Origin: Phycisphaerae bacterium
GTDB taxonomy: Bacteria; Planctomycetota; Phycisphaerae; Phycisphaerales; SM1A02
Assembly: GCA_016795065.1 (NCBI GenBank)
Contig: JAEUIU010000052.1
Span: forward strand, 1 to 62,805
Reading direction: 5' to 3'
DNA length: 62,805 nucleotides
Shown here: positions 18,191 to 27,791 of the stretch, piece after piece
Position numbering within the stretch: position 1 is the stretch's first letter
Layout: each line of letters starts with the position of its first letter
The notes under the pieces: generated by a model
What the model was told of the DNA's origin: nothing
Database searches by the model: none
Seen by the model: the letters and a program-made list of their open reading frames with translations, nothing else
Translations under genes and position numbers: made by a program

Positions 18191-19618
18191 TTACTCCTCG
18201 TTTCCGCGAAGCTCGCTGACGCCGGCGATCGCCTGCGCCGGCTGCTCGCGGACACGCCAAGCGGCAACCCAGCGGTCGCCGTCCTCGATGTCCTTTGCGT
18301 CCAAGGCGTTGACGAGCATCGCTACACGATCGCAGGCAGTCTGGTCGCCTTGCGTTGCCGCCAAGCTGAACCAGCAGTACGCAAGCACGTGATTCTCCTC
18401 GACGCCCTGACCGCGGGCGTACATCAGGCCGAGGTTCGACTGGGCCATGGCAAGCCCGGCATCGGCGGCTCTGCGGAACCAGATCGCCGCCTGTTCGTCG
18501 TTCTGGGCAATGCACTCGCCCTTTAGGTACATCGTGCCGAGGTTCAACTGGGCGACGGCAAGTCCACCATCCGCGGCCCGTCGCATCCACGTGCCGGCCT
18601 CGACAAGATTGCGCGTCGTGCCGTCACCCTTCCACAGCATCCACGCGAGAGAGAACTGGGCTTCGGGAATGCCGCGGTCGGCCGCGCTTCGGAGCATGCG
18701 TTCCGGTTCGCCAGCATCGCGCGGCTGGGCCTCGCCAGCGATGAACATCGCCCCGAGATTCGCCTGGGCTTGCGGGAAGCCCTGATCGGCGGAAAGACGG
18801 TACAGGCGAGCGGCCTCTTCGCGATTTCGTTCCACTCCCCATCCCTGATAGTGCATCAGGCCGAGGTCGCACTGGGCGGCGGCCAGTCCCTGATCAGCGG
18901 CCTTGCGATAGAGCTCTGCGGCCCGCTCATACGACTGCTCGACACCACGGCCATTCTGGGTCAGGACGCCAAGACCGTACTGGGCTCGATCGAGTCCCTG
19001 GGCAGCTCCCTTCGCAAAGAGTCGGGCGGCCCGCTCGTCGCTCTGAACCACACCCGTTCCGTCGAGGTAGCACGTTCCAAGGAGGAACTGGGCGTTCGCG
19101 TCGCCGGCCCGGGCGGCCTTCGCAACAAGTTGGGTGGCCATCGCGTCGTTGCGAGCGACGCCGTTCCCATGCAAGTGCATGAGGGCGAGGTTGTACTGGG
19201 CGTTGGTGTGCCCCTGATCAGCAGCGAGGGCGTACCAATGCGCCGCGGCCTTGAGGTCGCACTCGACGCCGACACCGCTTTCATAAGCTTGGCCAAGGTT
19301 GTTCTGTGCCGGGGCGTAGCCCTGCTCGGCAGCACGGGCGTACCAACGGGCCGCCTCGACCGGATCGGCGGAAATGCCCTTCCCCTCGGCGTACATCACG
19401 CCAACACAGAACTGGGCTCGGGCGTCACCCTTCTCTGCAAGTGGCAGCCAGGTGTCCCGGGCTGCCATGAAGTTGCCTTCGTCGTAGGCCCGGGCGCCCG
19501 ATCGGAGGGCTGTGCGGTTGCTGGCACAACCGGAGGCGACAAGGCCAACGAGGGCGATCGCCCCCAAGGAGAGGGTGCGGGCGACGAGGGTCCGATTTCG
19601 GTTCTTGAGGCGTGGCAT
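18191..19618 (-). CDS. Sel1-repeat lipoprotein
   Basis: 475 aa. The N terminus ends in the lipobox VASGC (Cys31), so it should be a lipid-anchored periplasmic protein. The rest is about ten Sel1-like repeats of 36 residues, each with the core AQxxLGxMYxxGxGVxxxxxxAxxWxxxAAxxG, forming a right-handed solenoid for protein binding. One repeat (about 270-300) has lost the GxGV turn (IAGEAQPRDAG). It lies 107 nt downstream of the TPR gene that ends the TonB-linked operon and has the same orientation, so it may be the last gene of that unit or a separate one. Confidence 0.85.
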   Translation of the reverse strand: MPRLKNRNRTLVARTLSLGAIALVGLVASGCASNRTALRSGARAYDEGNFMAARDTWLPLAEKGDARAQFCVGVMYAEGKGISADPVEAARWYARAAEQGYAPAQNNLGQAYESGVGVECDLKAAAHWYALAADQGHTNAQYNLALMHLHGNGVARNDAMATQLVAKAARAGDANAQFLLGTCYLDGTGVVQSDERAARLFAKGAAQGLDRAQYGLGVLTQNGRGVEQSYERAAELYRKAADQGLAAAQCDLGLMHYQGWGVERNREEAARLYRLSADQGFPQAQANLGAMFIAGEAQPRDAGEPERMLRSAADRGIPEAQFSLAWMLWKGDGTTRNLVEAGTWMRRAADGGLAVAQLNLGTMYLKGECIAQNDEQAAIWFRRAADAGLAMAQSNLGLMYARGQGVEENHVLAYCWFSLAATQGDQTACDRVAMLVNALDAKDIEDGDRWVAAWRVREQPAQAIAGVSELRGNEE

Positions 19619-19725
19619 ACCTCCCTTCTGTCGGGAGAGTCACGCCGCGGGTTGAGCCGAGTAGCAAGCAACGCCGCGCATTTAGCAATCGGAGGGCACC
19701 GGCGCCCCTGCACCCCTCTTGCCAC

Positions 19726-21171
19726 TCAGGCCCTAGACCGGGCGATTCGTTCAACCTGCTCAAGAAGCCGGGCCACATCGTCCCGGGGCTTGATCTCCTG
19801 GGCCCGCTTCAGGGCCGGGATCGCCTCCTTGTAGCGACCGGCGTCGATCATCACCTTGGCCATGCGGAGCTTCGCGTTGGCTTCGAAGCTGTCGATGCGG
19901 GCGGCCCGTTCGAAGTAGAGGATCGCCCGGTCGGTGTCGCTCTCCTTGGCGTAGTGCTGGCCGAGGAGCATGAGCGCCTCGCCGTCGAGCGGGTCCATCT
20001 CGACGATCTGTTCAAGCACCTTGGCCGCCTCGGCCGTTCCGGAACCACCCGCCATGGCAAGCCTCGCCTCGAGCTTCAGGAGCGAGCGAAGGTCGCCCTC
20101 CTCGATCCGCGACTCCCACGCCTGACGGATGTGCTTCGTCAGCGTGCTCGCCTCGGGGATCGCACCCCGTGATGCAAGCTGCTCCGCAGCACGCAACGGT
20201 CGCGTGACCGGCTGTTCCGCCTTCAGGTCGATCGCCTTGCCGTAGGCCCGCACGGCGAGGTCGTTCAGGCTCTCGGTGAGGTAGATGTCTCCGAGCGTGT
20301 AGAGACTGTCGAGGGTCGACGTCCCGAGGAGTTCGATCGCCTCAAGGTTCTCCGCCGCCTTGAGCGGCATCTTCATGCCCAAGTAGGTCTGAGCCTGGAG
20401 CAGCCAGAAGTCGGGCTTCTCGGGATAGCGCTCGATGAGGCCATCGAGGAGCGCCGCGGCATCCTGGAACTTGCCCTGGCGGAAGACGCAACGGGTCAGG
20501 CCGAGGCGCCATTCGTCGTTGACCGGATCGATCAGGAGGGCATTGCGATAGGAGGCCTCCGCCGCCTGGAAGTCCTGCTTGGCCGCGTAGGCGAAGCCGA
20601 GCAGTCCGTAGGAATAAGCGTCGCCGCCGCCGAGCTTGATCATTTCGGTGAAGGCGAGAATCGCCTCGTCGTACTTGCCGTCCCGGGCCTGAATGAGGCC
20701 GGTGTTGCGCCACGCTCGCCGGAAGCTCGGGAACTTCTTGGTCGCCGCCTGGTAGTGCACCAGGGCCTCGGCCATGTTGCCCTGCTGAAACTCCATGTTG
20801 CCGAGGTTGAAGTCGAAGATCGCCGTCGACTCGGGCTTCATGCCCTTGGTCATCATCGCCTTCGCCTCGGCGAACTGCTGCTTCTCCAGCAGCGGCCGGA
20901 CCTTCTCAAGCAGCTTGAGCTCCGCCGGCGTGACCCGCGGCTCGATCTCGGCGTTGATGCCATAGCTCCCGATGAAGGCCTTCTGGAAGGCGGGATCGGC
21001 CCACATGGCCTCGATCGCCCGATCGCTCTCGACGGCGCGCCCCGACTCGCCTTGCGCAGCGCCCGAGAGGACGAGCACACCGATCGCGATCGTTCCGCGG
21101 GCCCATTGCTTCGCCCATTGATTCGCCCATGGCTTCGACTTCTTCATGCTGCTTGGTCCGTTTTGACTCAT
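19726..21171 (-). CDS. Exported TPR protein of the TonB-linked cluster
   Basis: 481 aa with an N-terminal hydrophobic signal (about 27-41, TIAIGVLVLSGAAQG). ATG 21171 and ATG 21147 are both possible starts. After a short lead-in (WADPAFQKAFIGSYG), at least ten tetratricopeptide units follow, with cores such as GKYDEAILAFTEMIKLG, AEASYRNALLIDPVNDEW and AILYFERAARIDSFEANAKL. Periplasmic TPR proteins close the TonB2/TtpC-type clusters of marine gammaproteobacteria in the same position, after tonB. It starts 22 nt after tonB, so translation is probably coupled. A scaffold role linking inner-membrane motor and outer-membrane receptor is plausible but inferred. Confidence 0.85.
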   Translation of the reverse strand: MSQNGPSSMKKSKPWANQWAKQWARGTIAIGVLVLSGAAQGESGRAVESDRAIEAMWADPAFQKAFIGSYGINAEIEPRVTPAELKLLEKVRPLLEKQQFAEAKAMMTKGMKPESTAIFDFNLGNMEFQQGNMAEALVHYQAATKKFPSFRRAWRNTGLIQARDGKYDEAILAFTEMIKLGGGDAYSYGLLGFAYAAKQDFQAAEASYRNALLIDPVNDEWRLGLTRCVFRQGKFQDAAALLDGLIERYPEKPDFWLLQAQTYLGMKMPLKAAENLEAIELLGTSTLDSLYTLGDIYLTESLNDLAVRAYGKAIDLKAEQPVTRPLRAAEQLASRGAIPEASTLTKHIRQAWESRIEEGDLRSLLKLEARLAMAGGSGTAEAAKVLEQIVEMDPLDGEALMLLGQHYAKESDTDRAILYFERAARIDSFEANAKLRMAKVMIDAGRYKEAIPALKRAQEIKPRDDVARLLEQVERIARSRA

Positions 21172-21193
21172 GACTCACCACTCGATCTTGCGT

Positions 21194-21931
21194 TCATGCC
21201 GGCGGGAAGCGGATCGAGATCCGCACCTTGCTGGCCACGCGCTCGCCGCCCCGCACGCCCGGCTCAAACTTCCACTTCTTCACCGCCGCGAGGGCCGGGC
21301 CCTCAAATGCCGTGTGCGAGGAGCTCTCGACCTTTGGGCTCTCGACCTTGCCGTTCTGATCGACGACGAAGATCAGCGTCACCACGCCCTCGACCTTCTT
21401 GCCGCGCATCTGGGTCGGGTAGGTCGGCGAGCTCTGGAACACGGCCCGGGCCTTTTGGTCGATGTCAGCCATCTCGAAGGCCGTTTCGATCGGATCCTCG
21501 CCGTCGGCACCGCGCTTGCCGGTGCCGCCGATGACGCCGCCGCCCTCGAGGCTGGTCGCCCCCGCGAAGAACTCGCCGCCCAATCCACCGCCGCCGTTCA
21601 ACGCGTTAGCGATCTCGCTCAGCGATGCGTCATCAAGGGCCGGAGCCGCGTTGGTTGCGGGCTCCTCGAGGTTGCGGACGATGCTCTCGGCATCCGGCGG
21701 CGGCTCGTCGTTCTCGGCGACCTGCTCCTCCTGGTCCTTCGGATCTTCCTTCTTCTCGTCCTTCTTCTTGTCGTCCATGTTCGGGTCGAGGAGGTCAACC
21801 GGAATCGTCGACTTCGGCGGCCCCTCCTCCTTGAGGAAGAACCACCCGCCGAAGAGAAGGATGCCCGCATGGACGACCAGCGCCGCACCAAGGCCGAAGA
21901 TGCCCATGAGAATCGACTTGGTGCGCATCAC
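21194..21931 (-). CDS. tonB: TonB-family energy transducer
   Basis: 245 aa. A short cytoplasmic start and one transmembrane helix (about 8-32, with a central His as in TonB/TolA anchors) are followed by a Lys/Asp/Glu-rich linker (50-75) in place of the Pro-rich span of E. coli TonB. Next come a Gly-rich segment and a C-terminal TonB domain (about 165-245) with SSPTYPTQMRGKKVEG, VTLIFVVDQNGKV and AVKKWKFEPG. It carries proton-motive energy from ExbB/ExbD to the outer-membrane receptor. The start overlaps the exbD stop by 4 nt. Confidence 0.9.
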   Translation of the reverse strand: MMRTKSILMGIFGLGAALVVHAGILLFGGWFFLKEEGPPKSTIPVDLLDPNMDDKKKDEKKEDPKDQEEQVAENDEPPPDAESIVRNLEEPATNAAPALDDASLSEIANALNGGGGLGGEFFAGATSLEGGGVIGGTGKRGADGEDPIETAFEMADIDQKARAVFQSSPTYPTQMRGKKVEGVVTLIFVVDQNGKVESPKVESSSHTAFEGPALAAVKKWKFEPGVRGGERVASKVRISIRFPPA

Positions 21932-22347
21932 TTCTTCTCCGTGTTGATGCCGACCTTGCCGATGCCGACCCGTCGCACCTCATCGAGCACGGCGACGACG
22001 TTGCCGAAGTTCGCGCCGCCGTCGCTGTTGATGATGACCCTTGGGTCTTTCGCGGTGACCTTGAAGGTCTGAAGCTTCATGGGAAGCTGGGCGATGGTGA
22101 TCTTCTCCTTATTGAAGAAGACGTCGCCCTTCTCGTTCACGCTGAGGGTCAGGGCCTTCTCCATCTCCTGCTGATCCCCGAGCGACGCCGCCGTGCCCGC
22201 CGTGGGCAGGGCGACGTTGACGCCCTGGTTCTTGGTCATCGAGAGCGAGACCATGATGAATGTGGCGAGGAGGAAGAAGATGATGTCGATCAGCGGAATG
22301 ATCTCGATGCGAGCCTTCTTGCCGCCGCCTGAGGATGAGCCGTGCAT
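21928..22347 (-). CDS. exbD: ExbD/TolR-family proton-channel subunit
   Basis: 139 aa, the standard ExbD length. The single membrane helix begins with IEIIPLIDIIFFLLATF and carries the family's essential proton-path aspartate at residue 21. The C-terminal periplasmic domain includes VIINSDGGANFGNVVAVLDE. The start lies 26 nt after the exbB stop, and the stop overlaps the tonB start (ATGA), so the three motor proteins are translationally coupled. Only one ExbD is encoded here. Confidence 0.92.
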   Translation of the reverse strand: MHGSSSGGGKKARIEIIPLIDIIFFLLATFIMVSLSMTKNQGVNVALPTAGTAASLGDQQEMEKALTLSVNEKGDVFFNKEKITIAQLPMKLQTFKVTAKDPRVIINSDGGANFGNVVAVLDEVRRVGIGKVGINTEKK

Positions 22348-22373
22348 GGGTGGTTCTCCGGTCGCGGGTGCGA

Positions 22374-23903
22374 TCAGCTCGTCATGAGGGCGAGTGTGGT
22401 GGAGGGAATGCCGTTCTCCGAGACCGCGGCCGCGGCGGGCTTGGCCTCGATCGTCGCCGTCGGCTTGACGAGGAGTTCAAGCTGCGACGAAGCGGACTCG
22501 ATCTCATGGCGGGCCTCGTCGATGCGGGCGTTCAGGTAGTTGAACGGCAGGAGCGCGGTGATGGCGATGCCGAGTCCGAACGCCGTGGCGATGAGGGCCT
22601 CGGCGATGCCGCCGGTGATGGCCCCTGGAGCGCTCAGTTCGCCGCCGATGAGCGAGAACGAACCCATCATGCCGGTGACCGTGCCGAGGAGTCCGAGGAG
22701 CGGGGCGAGGGTGATGACGGTGTCGAGGACCGAGATGCCGCGCCGGTAGCGCTTCATCTCCAGAGACTGGGCGTACAGCAAGGCGTTAGGCAGCGAACTC
22801 TCGCGGTGCGAGAGGGCGTACCCAAGCGCCCGCAACACCGGGAACTTCGAACCCTTCGCCACCGTCTCGGCGCCGGACAGGTCGCCGTGACCGACTGCCG
22901 CGAAGAAGCGCTCAAGTCGCTTCGGATCTCGGCGCAGCTTCTCGATCATGAGGAAGAGCAAACGCTCAAGGACGGTGCCGAGGGCCAAGACCGACGCCGC
23001 GAGCAGCGGCCACATGATCGGGCCGCCCTTCTCGAAGATGTGGATGATGTTGGTCTTCTGGACGAGAGCCTTGAGGGCGCCGCCGCGCGATGGGTCAAAG
23101 GGCAGAAGGCCGCTGCCACTCTGGACGAGCGAGGCCAGTCCGGCCTGAAGCGGTCCTTCCAGCGGGCGAATGAGCGGGTTGGTCGAGCCGGTCTGCGGAA
23201 CGACAACGCCGGCCGTTTCGCCCGAGTCGGCGCGGAAGAGAGCGATCGGTCCAATGAGGGCGTACTGGCCCTTGACGACGTTACTCTGGAGATCTACGCC
23301 GACGCCGGCGAACTTCACGCCGCCGACCGCATCGAACAGTCTCCGGATCGACAGGCTCACGAATTCGGTCTGGCGGGCGAATCGGTCGTCCATCGAGAGC
23401 GTGGTGTTCTCGGTGGCCTGCTTCGCCTTCTCGATCGCCTCGCCGTAACTCTGAAGTTCGCTCACGTTGACCTTCGTCTCGAAGGTGCGGGCGTACTCGT
23501 CGAGGATGTTGCCGATATAGGTCAGCTCGTCCTGACGGAGCTTGTTCTGGTTCTTGATCGTGGCGATCTCGAGGTTGCCCGCGTCAACCAGGCGGGTGAC
23601 CTGCTCATGCTCCTTGCGAAGGAGGGTGAGCTTCTCCTCGAGCCGGGTCAGTTCCTGGGCCAGCGGGAGCTTCTCGCCCGTGATCTGCGTGCGCAGGGCG
23701 TTAAGTTCCTCGACGCTCTTGGTGAGCTGCTCCTGGGCCGATCGCGAGACGACGGTCATCGCGGGGGTCGGTTCGGCGGCGGGTGGGGTCGCGTCGGACG
23801 GCGGCTCGGCCACCGCCACGGAACCGATGGCGGCGACGGACGCCGCGGCGAGAAGGAAGCGTCGCATGCGACGGTCACCGTGTGGGGGTTGGACGCTGTT
23901 CAT
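22374..23903 (-). CDS. Large ExbB/TolQ-family protein with N-terminal periplasmic extension (TtpC-like)
   Basis: 509 aa from the ATG at 23903, which overlaps the stop of the DUF3450 gene (ATGA); ATG 23867 (MRRFLLAAASVAAIG) is the alternative and gives a neater signal peptide. Residues about 45-270 form an exported region, with a long coiled-coil stretch (EQLTKSVEELNALRTQITGE onward) and then a soluble domain. The C-terminal about 230 residues are the MotA/TolQ/ExbB channel with three helices: GPIMWPLLAASVLALGTVLE, APLLGLLGTVTGMMGSF and LIATAFGLGIAITALLPF. In Vibrio TtpC this fusion works beside a second, ordinary ExbB; no second ExbB is present here, so this protein may do both jobs. Confidence 0.88.
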   Translation of the reverse strand: MNSVQPPHGDRRMRRFLLAAASVAAIGSVAVAEPPSDATPPAAEPTPAMTVVSRSAQEQLTKSVEELNALRTQITGEKLPLAQELTRLEEKLTLLRKEHEQVTRLVDAGNLEIATIKNQNKLRQDELTYIGNILDEYARTFETKVNVSELQSYGEAIEKAKQATENTTLSMDDRFARQTEFVSLSIRRLFDAVGGVKFAGVGVDLQSNVVKGQYALIGPIALFRADSGETAGVVVPQTGSTNPLIRPLEGPLQAGLASLVQSGSGLLPFDPSRGGALKALVQKTNIIHIFEKGGPIMWPLLAASVLALGTVLERLLFLMIEKLRRDPKRLERFFAAVGHGDLSGAETVAKGSKFPVLRALGYALSHRESSLPNALLYAQSLEMKRYRRGISVLDTVITLAPLLGLLGTVTGMMGSFSLIGGELSAPGAITGGIAEALIATAFGLGIAITALLPFNYLNARIDEARHEIESASSQLELLVKPTATIEAKPAAAAVSENGIPSTTLALMTS

Positions 23904-24724
23904 TGGATGGTCACCGGAACCGGCACGAAGGCCGGAGTGTGCTTGCCCTGCATGATTTCGAGAGCCTTGAGGATGTCGTTGGAGATCGCGGTGGACGGCT
24001 CCCATGTCCAACCTTCGAGCGAGGGGCGTCCGATGCCTGCATCGCCGGCGGCGCTCACGAAGTAGGCCTGGGCCAAGCCGATGTAGATCGCCTGAACCTC
24101 GGCCGACTTTCCGTTGGCCAGCTCGTGGACCTCGTAGTTGATGGCGATGTCGCTGTTGGCCTTGTTGATCTCGTTGAGGATGCCCAACACGTTCTGAAAC
24201 CGCTCGGCCGCCGTCACCTTGGTCGCGGCCGGGTCGGAGGGAATGCGGTCAGCGAGAGGCTGAAGCCGCTTCTTCACCGGATCGGGCATCGCCACCAGCA
24301 GTCGCCTGACTTCAGCCTCCATGGCCGAGACCTTCGAGGCGAGATCCGCCGTGGCGGCCTTGAGGCGATCGGCGTCAGCCGTCAGTTCGGCCTGCTTGGC
24401 GTCGGTCTCCTTCACGCTCGCCTTCGCGGTGGCGATCTTCTGTTCCAAGACCGCAATCTCGTCGCCGACGATCTTGACGCGCCCGGTCAGGATCTCCTTG
24501 CCCTGCTGCCAGTCGTTGCGTTCCTTGGAGATGATCTGCTGGGTCTCGATCCACTTGCCCATCACGAGCCGGGCCTCGTCGAGGGTGGGCTTGTCATCTT
24601 CCGCAGGCGACGATTGAACCGCCATGACGATGGACGTTCCGGCCAGCCCAAGGGCCAGTGCCCATTGCCTGGCCCGGCCGCGGTGTCGTGTGCTTGGCCG
24701 CGATGGAGTGTGATGGGGTTGCAT
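23900..24724 (-). CDS. DUF3450-family periplasmic coiled-coil protein
   Basis: 274 aa. A basic N terminus and signal helix (about 20-42) are followed by a long coiled coil (about 50-160, EQKIATAKASVKETDAKQAE and onward) and a C-terminal globular part with NEINKANSDIAINYEV and LAQAYFVSAAGDAGIG. That pattern and its position directly before the TtpC-like exbB match DUF3450 proteins of TonB2-type clusters. The family function is unknown; in context it probably acts in the periplasm next to the ExbB extension. It starts 25 nt after the receptor gene. Confidence 0.85.
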   Translation of the reverse strand: MQPHHTPSRPSTRHRGRARQWALALGLAGTSIVMAVQSSPAEDDKPTLDEARLVMGKWIETQQIISKERNDWQQGKEILTGRVKIVGDEIAVLEQKIATAKASVKETDAKQAELTADADRLKAATADLASKVSAMEAEVRRLLVAMPDPVKKRLQPLADRIPSDPAATKVTAAERFQNVLGILNEINKANSDIAINYEVHELANGKSAEVQAIYIGLAQAYFVSAAGDAGIGRPSLEGWTWEPSTAISNDILKALEIMQGKHTPAFVPVPVTIQ

Positions 24725-24749
24725 GTGTGGTGTGGCGGTTGGGGCGAAT

Positions 24750-27700
24750 TCAGAAGGTGATCGTGCAGCTCAGCGAGATCGAAAGGTCGATGCCCTTGGT
24801 GTAGGAGGTCTTCAGCACGTCGGCGCCGATGTATTGCGAGCGGTAGACCTCCTCGATCCGCGGATCGGTGAGGTTCTTCGCCTGGAACTGGAGCTTGAAC
24901 CACTCGCCGAGCTTCTGCGAGATGCTCAGGTTCAGCGTGCCGTATTCCGTCGAATAGACACTGGGCACGAAGTTGGGCGGTGACGATCCGGCACCAGCGA
25001 CAAGCGTGTCGCCCTGCAAGGTGTAGAAGAGACCAAGCTCGGTGCCGTAGTCACTGAGCTCATACGTGATATAGGCGTTGGCGAGATAGGACGGCGCCCC
25101 GGTCATGTCTCGGCTCGTCATCGGGGCGTTGATGTTGGGAAGGCTCAGCTCGGCGATGTCTTCCTCAGGAAGAAGCACCTTCGAACTGATCAGCGTCGCG
25201 TTCATGCCGACCGCCAGGCCATCCAGTTCTTCCATGAACGTCCCGAGATTCTGTCGAACCTCGAACTCCCAACCGCTGAGTTCCCCCTTCGGGTAGTTGA
25301 CCGGCGTCGTGAACGTGAACGTGCCCGGCCGCTGCACGTACTCGATCGGCGCATCGACCTCCTTGTAGAACCACGACACCGAGACGAGGCTGCCGTCGCC
25401 GGGGTTCCAGTCGAGACGCAGGTCGTAGTTCTGAAGGGCGCTCATCCGCAGCGCCGGGTTGCCGATGAAGACCTCGCCGCCGAGGAACTCCTGCTGCTGG
25501 ATGGGAGTGAGTTCCTTGTACGTCTGGCGCGCCACGGTCTCGCTGTAGGAGCTGCGCAGGGTCACGTTCTCGAGCGGCTTGATGAGCACCGAGAACGACG
25601 GCAGCAGGTCTTCCTGGGAGAAGAAGACGTCGGCGTCCCCGGGGGAGAGCGCGACCGGCGCCGACGATCCGGGGGGAAACCAGATCGCATTGACCTCGGG
25701 GCTGTTGACGATGCTCAGGTCGGTTGTCTCGTACCGCGCTCCACCGATCACGCTCAGGTATTCGGTGAGCGGAAGATCCACCATGCCGAAGACGGCGTTG
25801 ATCTCCTGACGGCCCGAGTAGTCGACGTCGACGAAGGGCGGCCCGTCGGTGATCTCGTGTCCGGGCTCGTTGGGGAAGGCCGCCGACCAGTACTCGCTGA
25901 AGTCGCCCGCGAACTCGGCGTCGTTGTCGTTGAAGTTGCTGAAGGTGTCCTGGTTGAAGCGGCGCTTCGTTGCGTCATTGAAGACGCCGAACTTGAAGTA
26001 GCCCTCGTTGTCGGTCCACTGCTTGAACGGCACCTTCAGGTTGATGGCGTAGTCCTGGGCGCTTTCGTGGATGTCCTTCCAGATGCGCTGGAAGTTGCCG
26101 AGCGTGAAGTTCTCCGCCGGCTTGTAGGGCACCCAACCGCCCGGCACGCTGAAGGGCGGAATGAACGGCGGGAAGCCGGGATTGAGCGACTCGGGCAACC
26201 ACAGCGCACCGAACTGCCGCTTGTCCGGCTGATACAGGTCCGCCTGGCTCGTCGAGATGGTCCAGTCCACCTCGGGCGAGCCAAACATCATGCCCTCCTC
26301 AAGCTCGAATTCATCCAACGCGAGCTTGTGGGAACCTCGTAGCTGGAACGTGCGGGTCGACCGCTCCGTGTACTCGAGCGTCTCGGTGCGGAGGTAAGGC
26401 GCCGCGTTGCGATTGGCGATGGAGTTGCCAGGCGAGGTGATGTCGTACGGGTCGTAGTTGGGGAAGTAGTACGCCTTGCCCCGCGTGTCCTCGGCCAGGA
26501 TCGCGGTGTCCTCGGCGGTACGCGTCCCCAGGTAGGAGAGCGAGACCTTGTGCAGCTCGCTCTCGATGCCGAGCGTGCCAAGCCCGCCCCATGTGACCGT
26601 CTGCGACCCCTTGGTCACATCAAAGAGCTTCGTCTTGAACTCGCCGCTGCTCGGCGTGCCTTGGGTCGTCTCGGGCGTCATCGGGGCACCCGGTGTCGTC
26701 ACCCAGTACGAGTCGTCGATACCGTTGTCGTGGAACGCGCTGTCGCGCTCGTAGTAGAAGTTGAGAAAGCCGCCGACACGGACGTCGTCGCCGAGATCCT
26801 CGCTGATGCCCGCGGCCAGTGACCACTTGTGGTCGATCGGGGCATCGTCGCGCGAGACGCCCGCAGCGCCCGTCCAGTTCTGGCCTAGGTTGTCGTACTG
26901 GATGCCCTTCGACGCGCCGCTGTCGGCCCACATCGGCAGGCCGCCGTCGCGGTAGGTCAGGAAGTCGCTCCGTCGTCCCGCCTGGGTGTTGAAGCCCACC
27001 TGGCTCGAGAACTGGATCGAGGTCTCGGTCGGAACGCCCTTCAGCCGCACGTTGACCGCGCCGCCCGAAGCGTCGCCCTGCTGGTCGGGCGTGAAGGTCT
27101 TGCTGACGACGATGCTGTCGATGACGTTGGTCGGAAACTGGTCAAGCTGCACCGCCCGCTTGTCCTCGTCGGCCGTCGGCAAGCGCATGCCGTTGAGCTG
27201 GGAGTTCACGTAGCGGTCGGGCAGTCCGCGTACCACCGCATACTTGCCGTCCTGCACGGTGGCACCGGCGACGAGCTTCAGGGCCTGGGCGGCATCGCCT
27301 GCAGCGGCCTTTCGCATGAGCTCGCTGCTGATCGAGTCGACCATCGACGCGCTGTCGAGGCGCAGCTTGAGAAGCGCCGCCTCGCCGCCGCCGACCTGGA
27401 TGTCCTGGACGACGAACTCCTCCATCTCCTCGAAGGTGCCGTCGAGCCTGGTATCCATCTCGGCCATCTGTCCGGAGGCGACGACGATGCCGGACTTGAC
27501 GAGACGGGTGTAGCCGTCCTTGGAGACGATGATGGTGTAGGTGCCGGCGTTGACCTGGGGAAAGACGAAGTTGCCTTCCGGCGTCGAGGTGGTGCGCTGC
27601 CCGGTCTCGACGATGAGGACCGTCGCCGATCCGAGCGGCATGTCGAAGTCGTTGTCGTAGACGACGCCTCGCAGGCCACCGACCTGCTGGACGCTCGCCG

Positions 27701-27791
27701 CCGCAGAGGCGATCCCCTCCGCGCAGCACAACCAAGGTGCGGTAGCTGCGACTGCCGCTGCGACGAGAAACCTCGTGGAAAGGGTCACCAC
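24750..27791 (-). CDS. TonB-dependent outer-membrane receptor with N-terminal carboxypeptidase-regulatory-like domain
   Basis: 1013 aa. A signal peptide (to about 30) is followed by a regulatory-like beta-sandwich (about 36-115: GLRGVVYDNDFDMPLGSA, then AGTYTIIVSKDGYT). A segment EEFVVQDIQV leads into the plug domain (about 125-255; ALKLVAGATVQDGKYAVVRG, LPDRYVNSQLNGMRLP, GDASGGAVNVRLKGVP). The remaining about 750 residues are the 22-strand barrel, ending in a C-terminal aromatic residue (...CTITF). TBDRs with this N-terminal domain include nutrient importers and Oar, which is needed for protease secretion in Myxococcus. The cargo is unknown. A GTG start overlaps the lipoprotein stop by 7 nt, and dedicated TonB/ExbB/ExbD genes follow. 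Confidence 0.92.
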   Translation of the reverse strand: MVTLSTRFLVAAAVAATAPWLCCAEGIASAAASVQQVGGLRGVVYDNDFDMPLGSATVLIVETGQRTTSTPEGNFVFPQVNAGTYTIIVSKDGYTRLVKSGIVVASGQMAEMDTRLDGTFEEMEEFVVQDIQVGGGEAALLKLRLDSASMVDSISSELMRKAAAGDAAQALKLVAGATVQDGKYAVVRGLPDRYVNSQLNGMRLPTADEDKRAVQLDQFPTNVIDSIVVSKTFTPDQQGDASGGAVNVRLKGVPTETSIQFSSQVGFNTQAGRRSDFLTYRDGGLPMWADSGASKGIQYDNLGQNWTGAAGVSRDDAPIDHKWSLAAGISEDLGDDVRVGGFLNFYYERDSAFHDNGIDDSYWVTTPGAPMTPETTQGTPSSGEFKTKLFDVTKGSQTVTWGGLGTLGIESELHKVSLSYLGTRTAEDTAILAEDTRGKAYYFPNYDPYDITSPGNSIANRNAAPYLRTETLEYTERSTRTFQLRGSHKLALDEFELEEGMMFGSPEVDWTISTSQADLYQPDKRQFGALWLPESLNPGFPPFIPPFSVPGGWVPYKPAENFTLGNFQRIWKDIHESAQDYAINLKVPFKQWTDNEGYFKFGVFNDATKRRFNQDTFSNFNDNDAEFAGDFSEYWSAAFPNEPGHEITDGPPFVDVDYSGRQEINAVFGMVDLPLTEYLSVIGGARYETTDLSIVNSPEVNAIWFPPGSSAPVALSPGDADVFFSQEDLLPSFSVLIKPLENVTLRSSYSETVARQTYKELTPIQQQEFLGGEVFIGNPALRMSALQNYDLRLDWNPGDGSLVSVSWFYKEVDAPIEYVQRPGTFTFTTPVNYPKGELSGWEFEVRQNLGTFMEELDGLAVGMNATLISSKVLLPEEDIAELSLPNINAPMTSRDMTGAPSYLANAYITYELSDYGTELGLFYTLQGDTLVAGAGSSPPNFVPSVYSTEYGTLNLSISQKLGEWFKLQFQAKNLTDPRIEEVYRSQYIGADVLKTSYTKGIDLSISLSCTITF

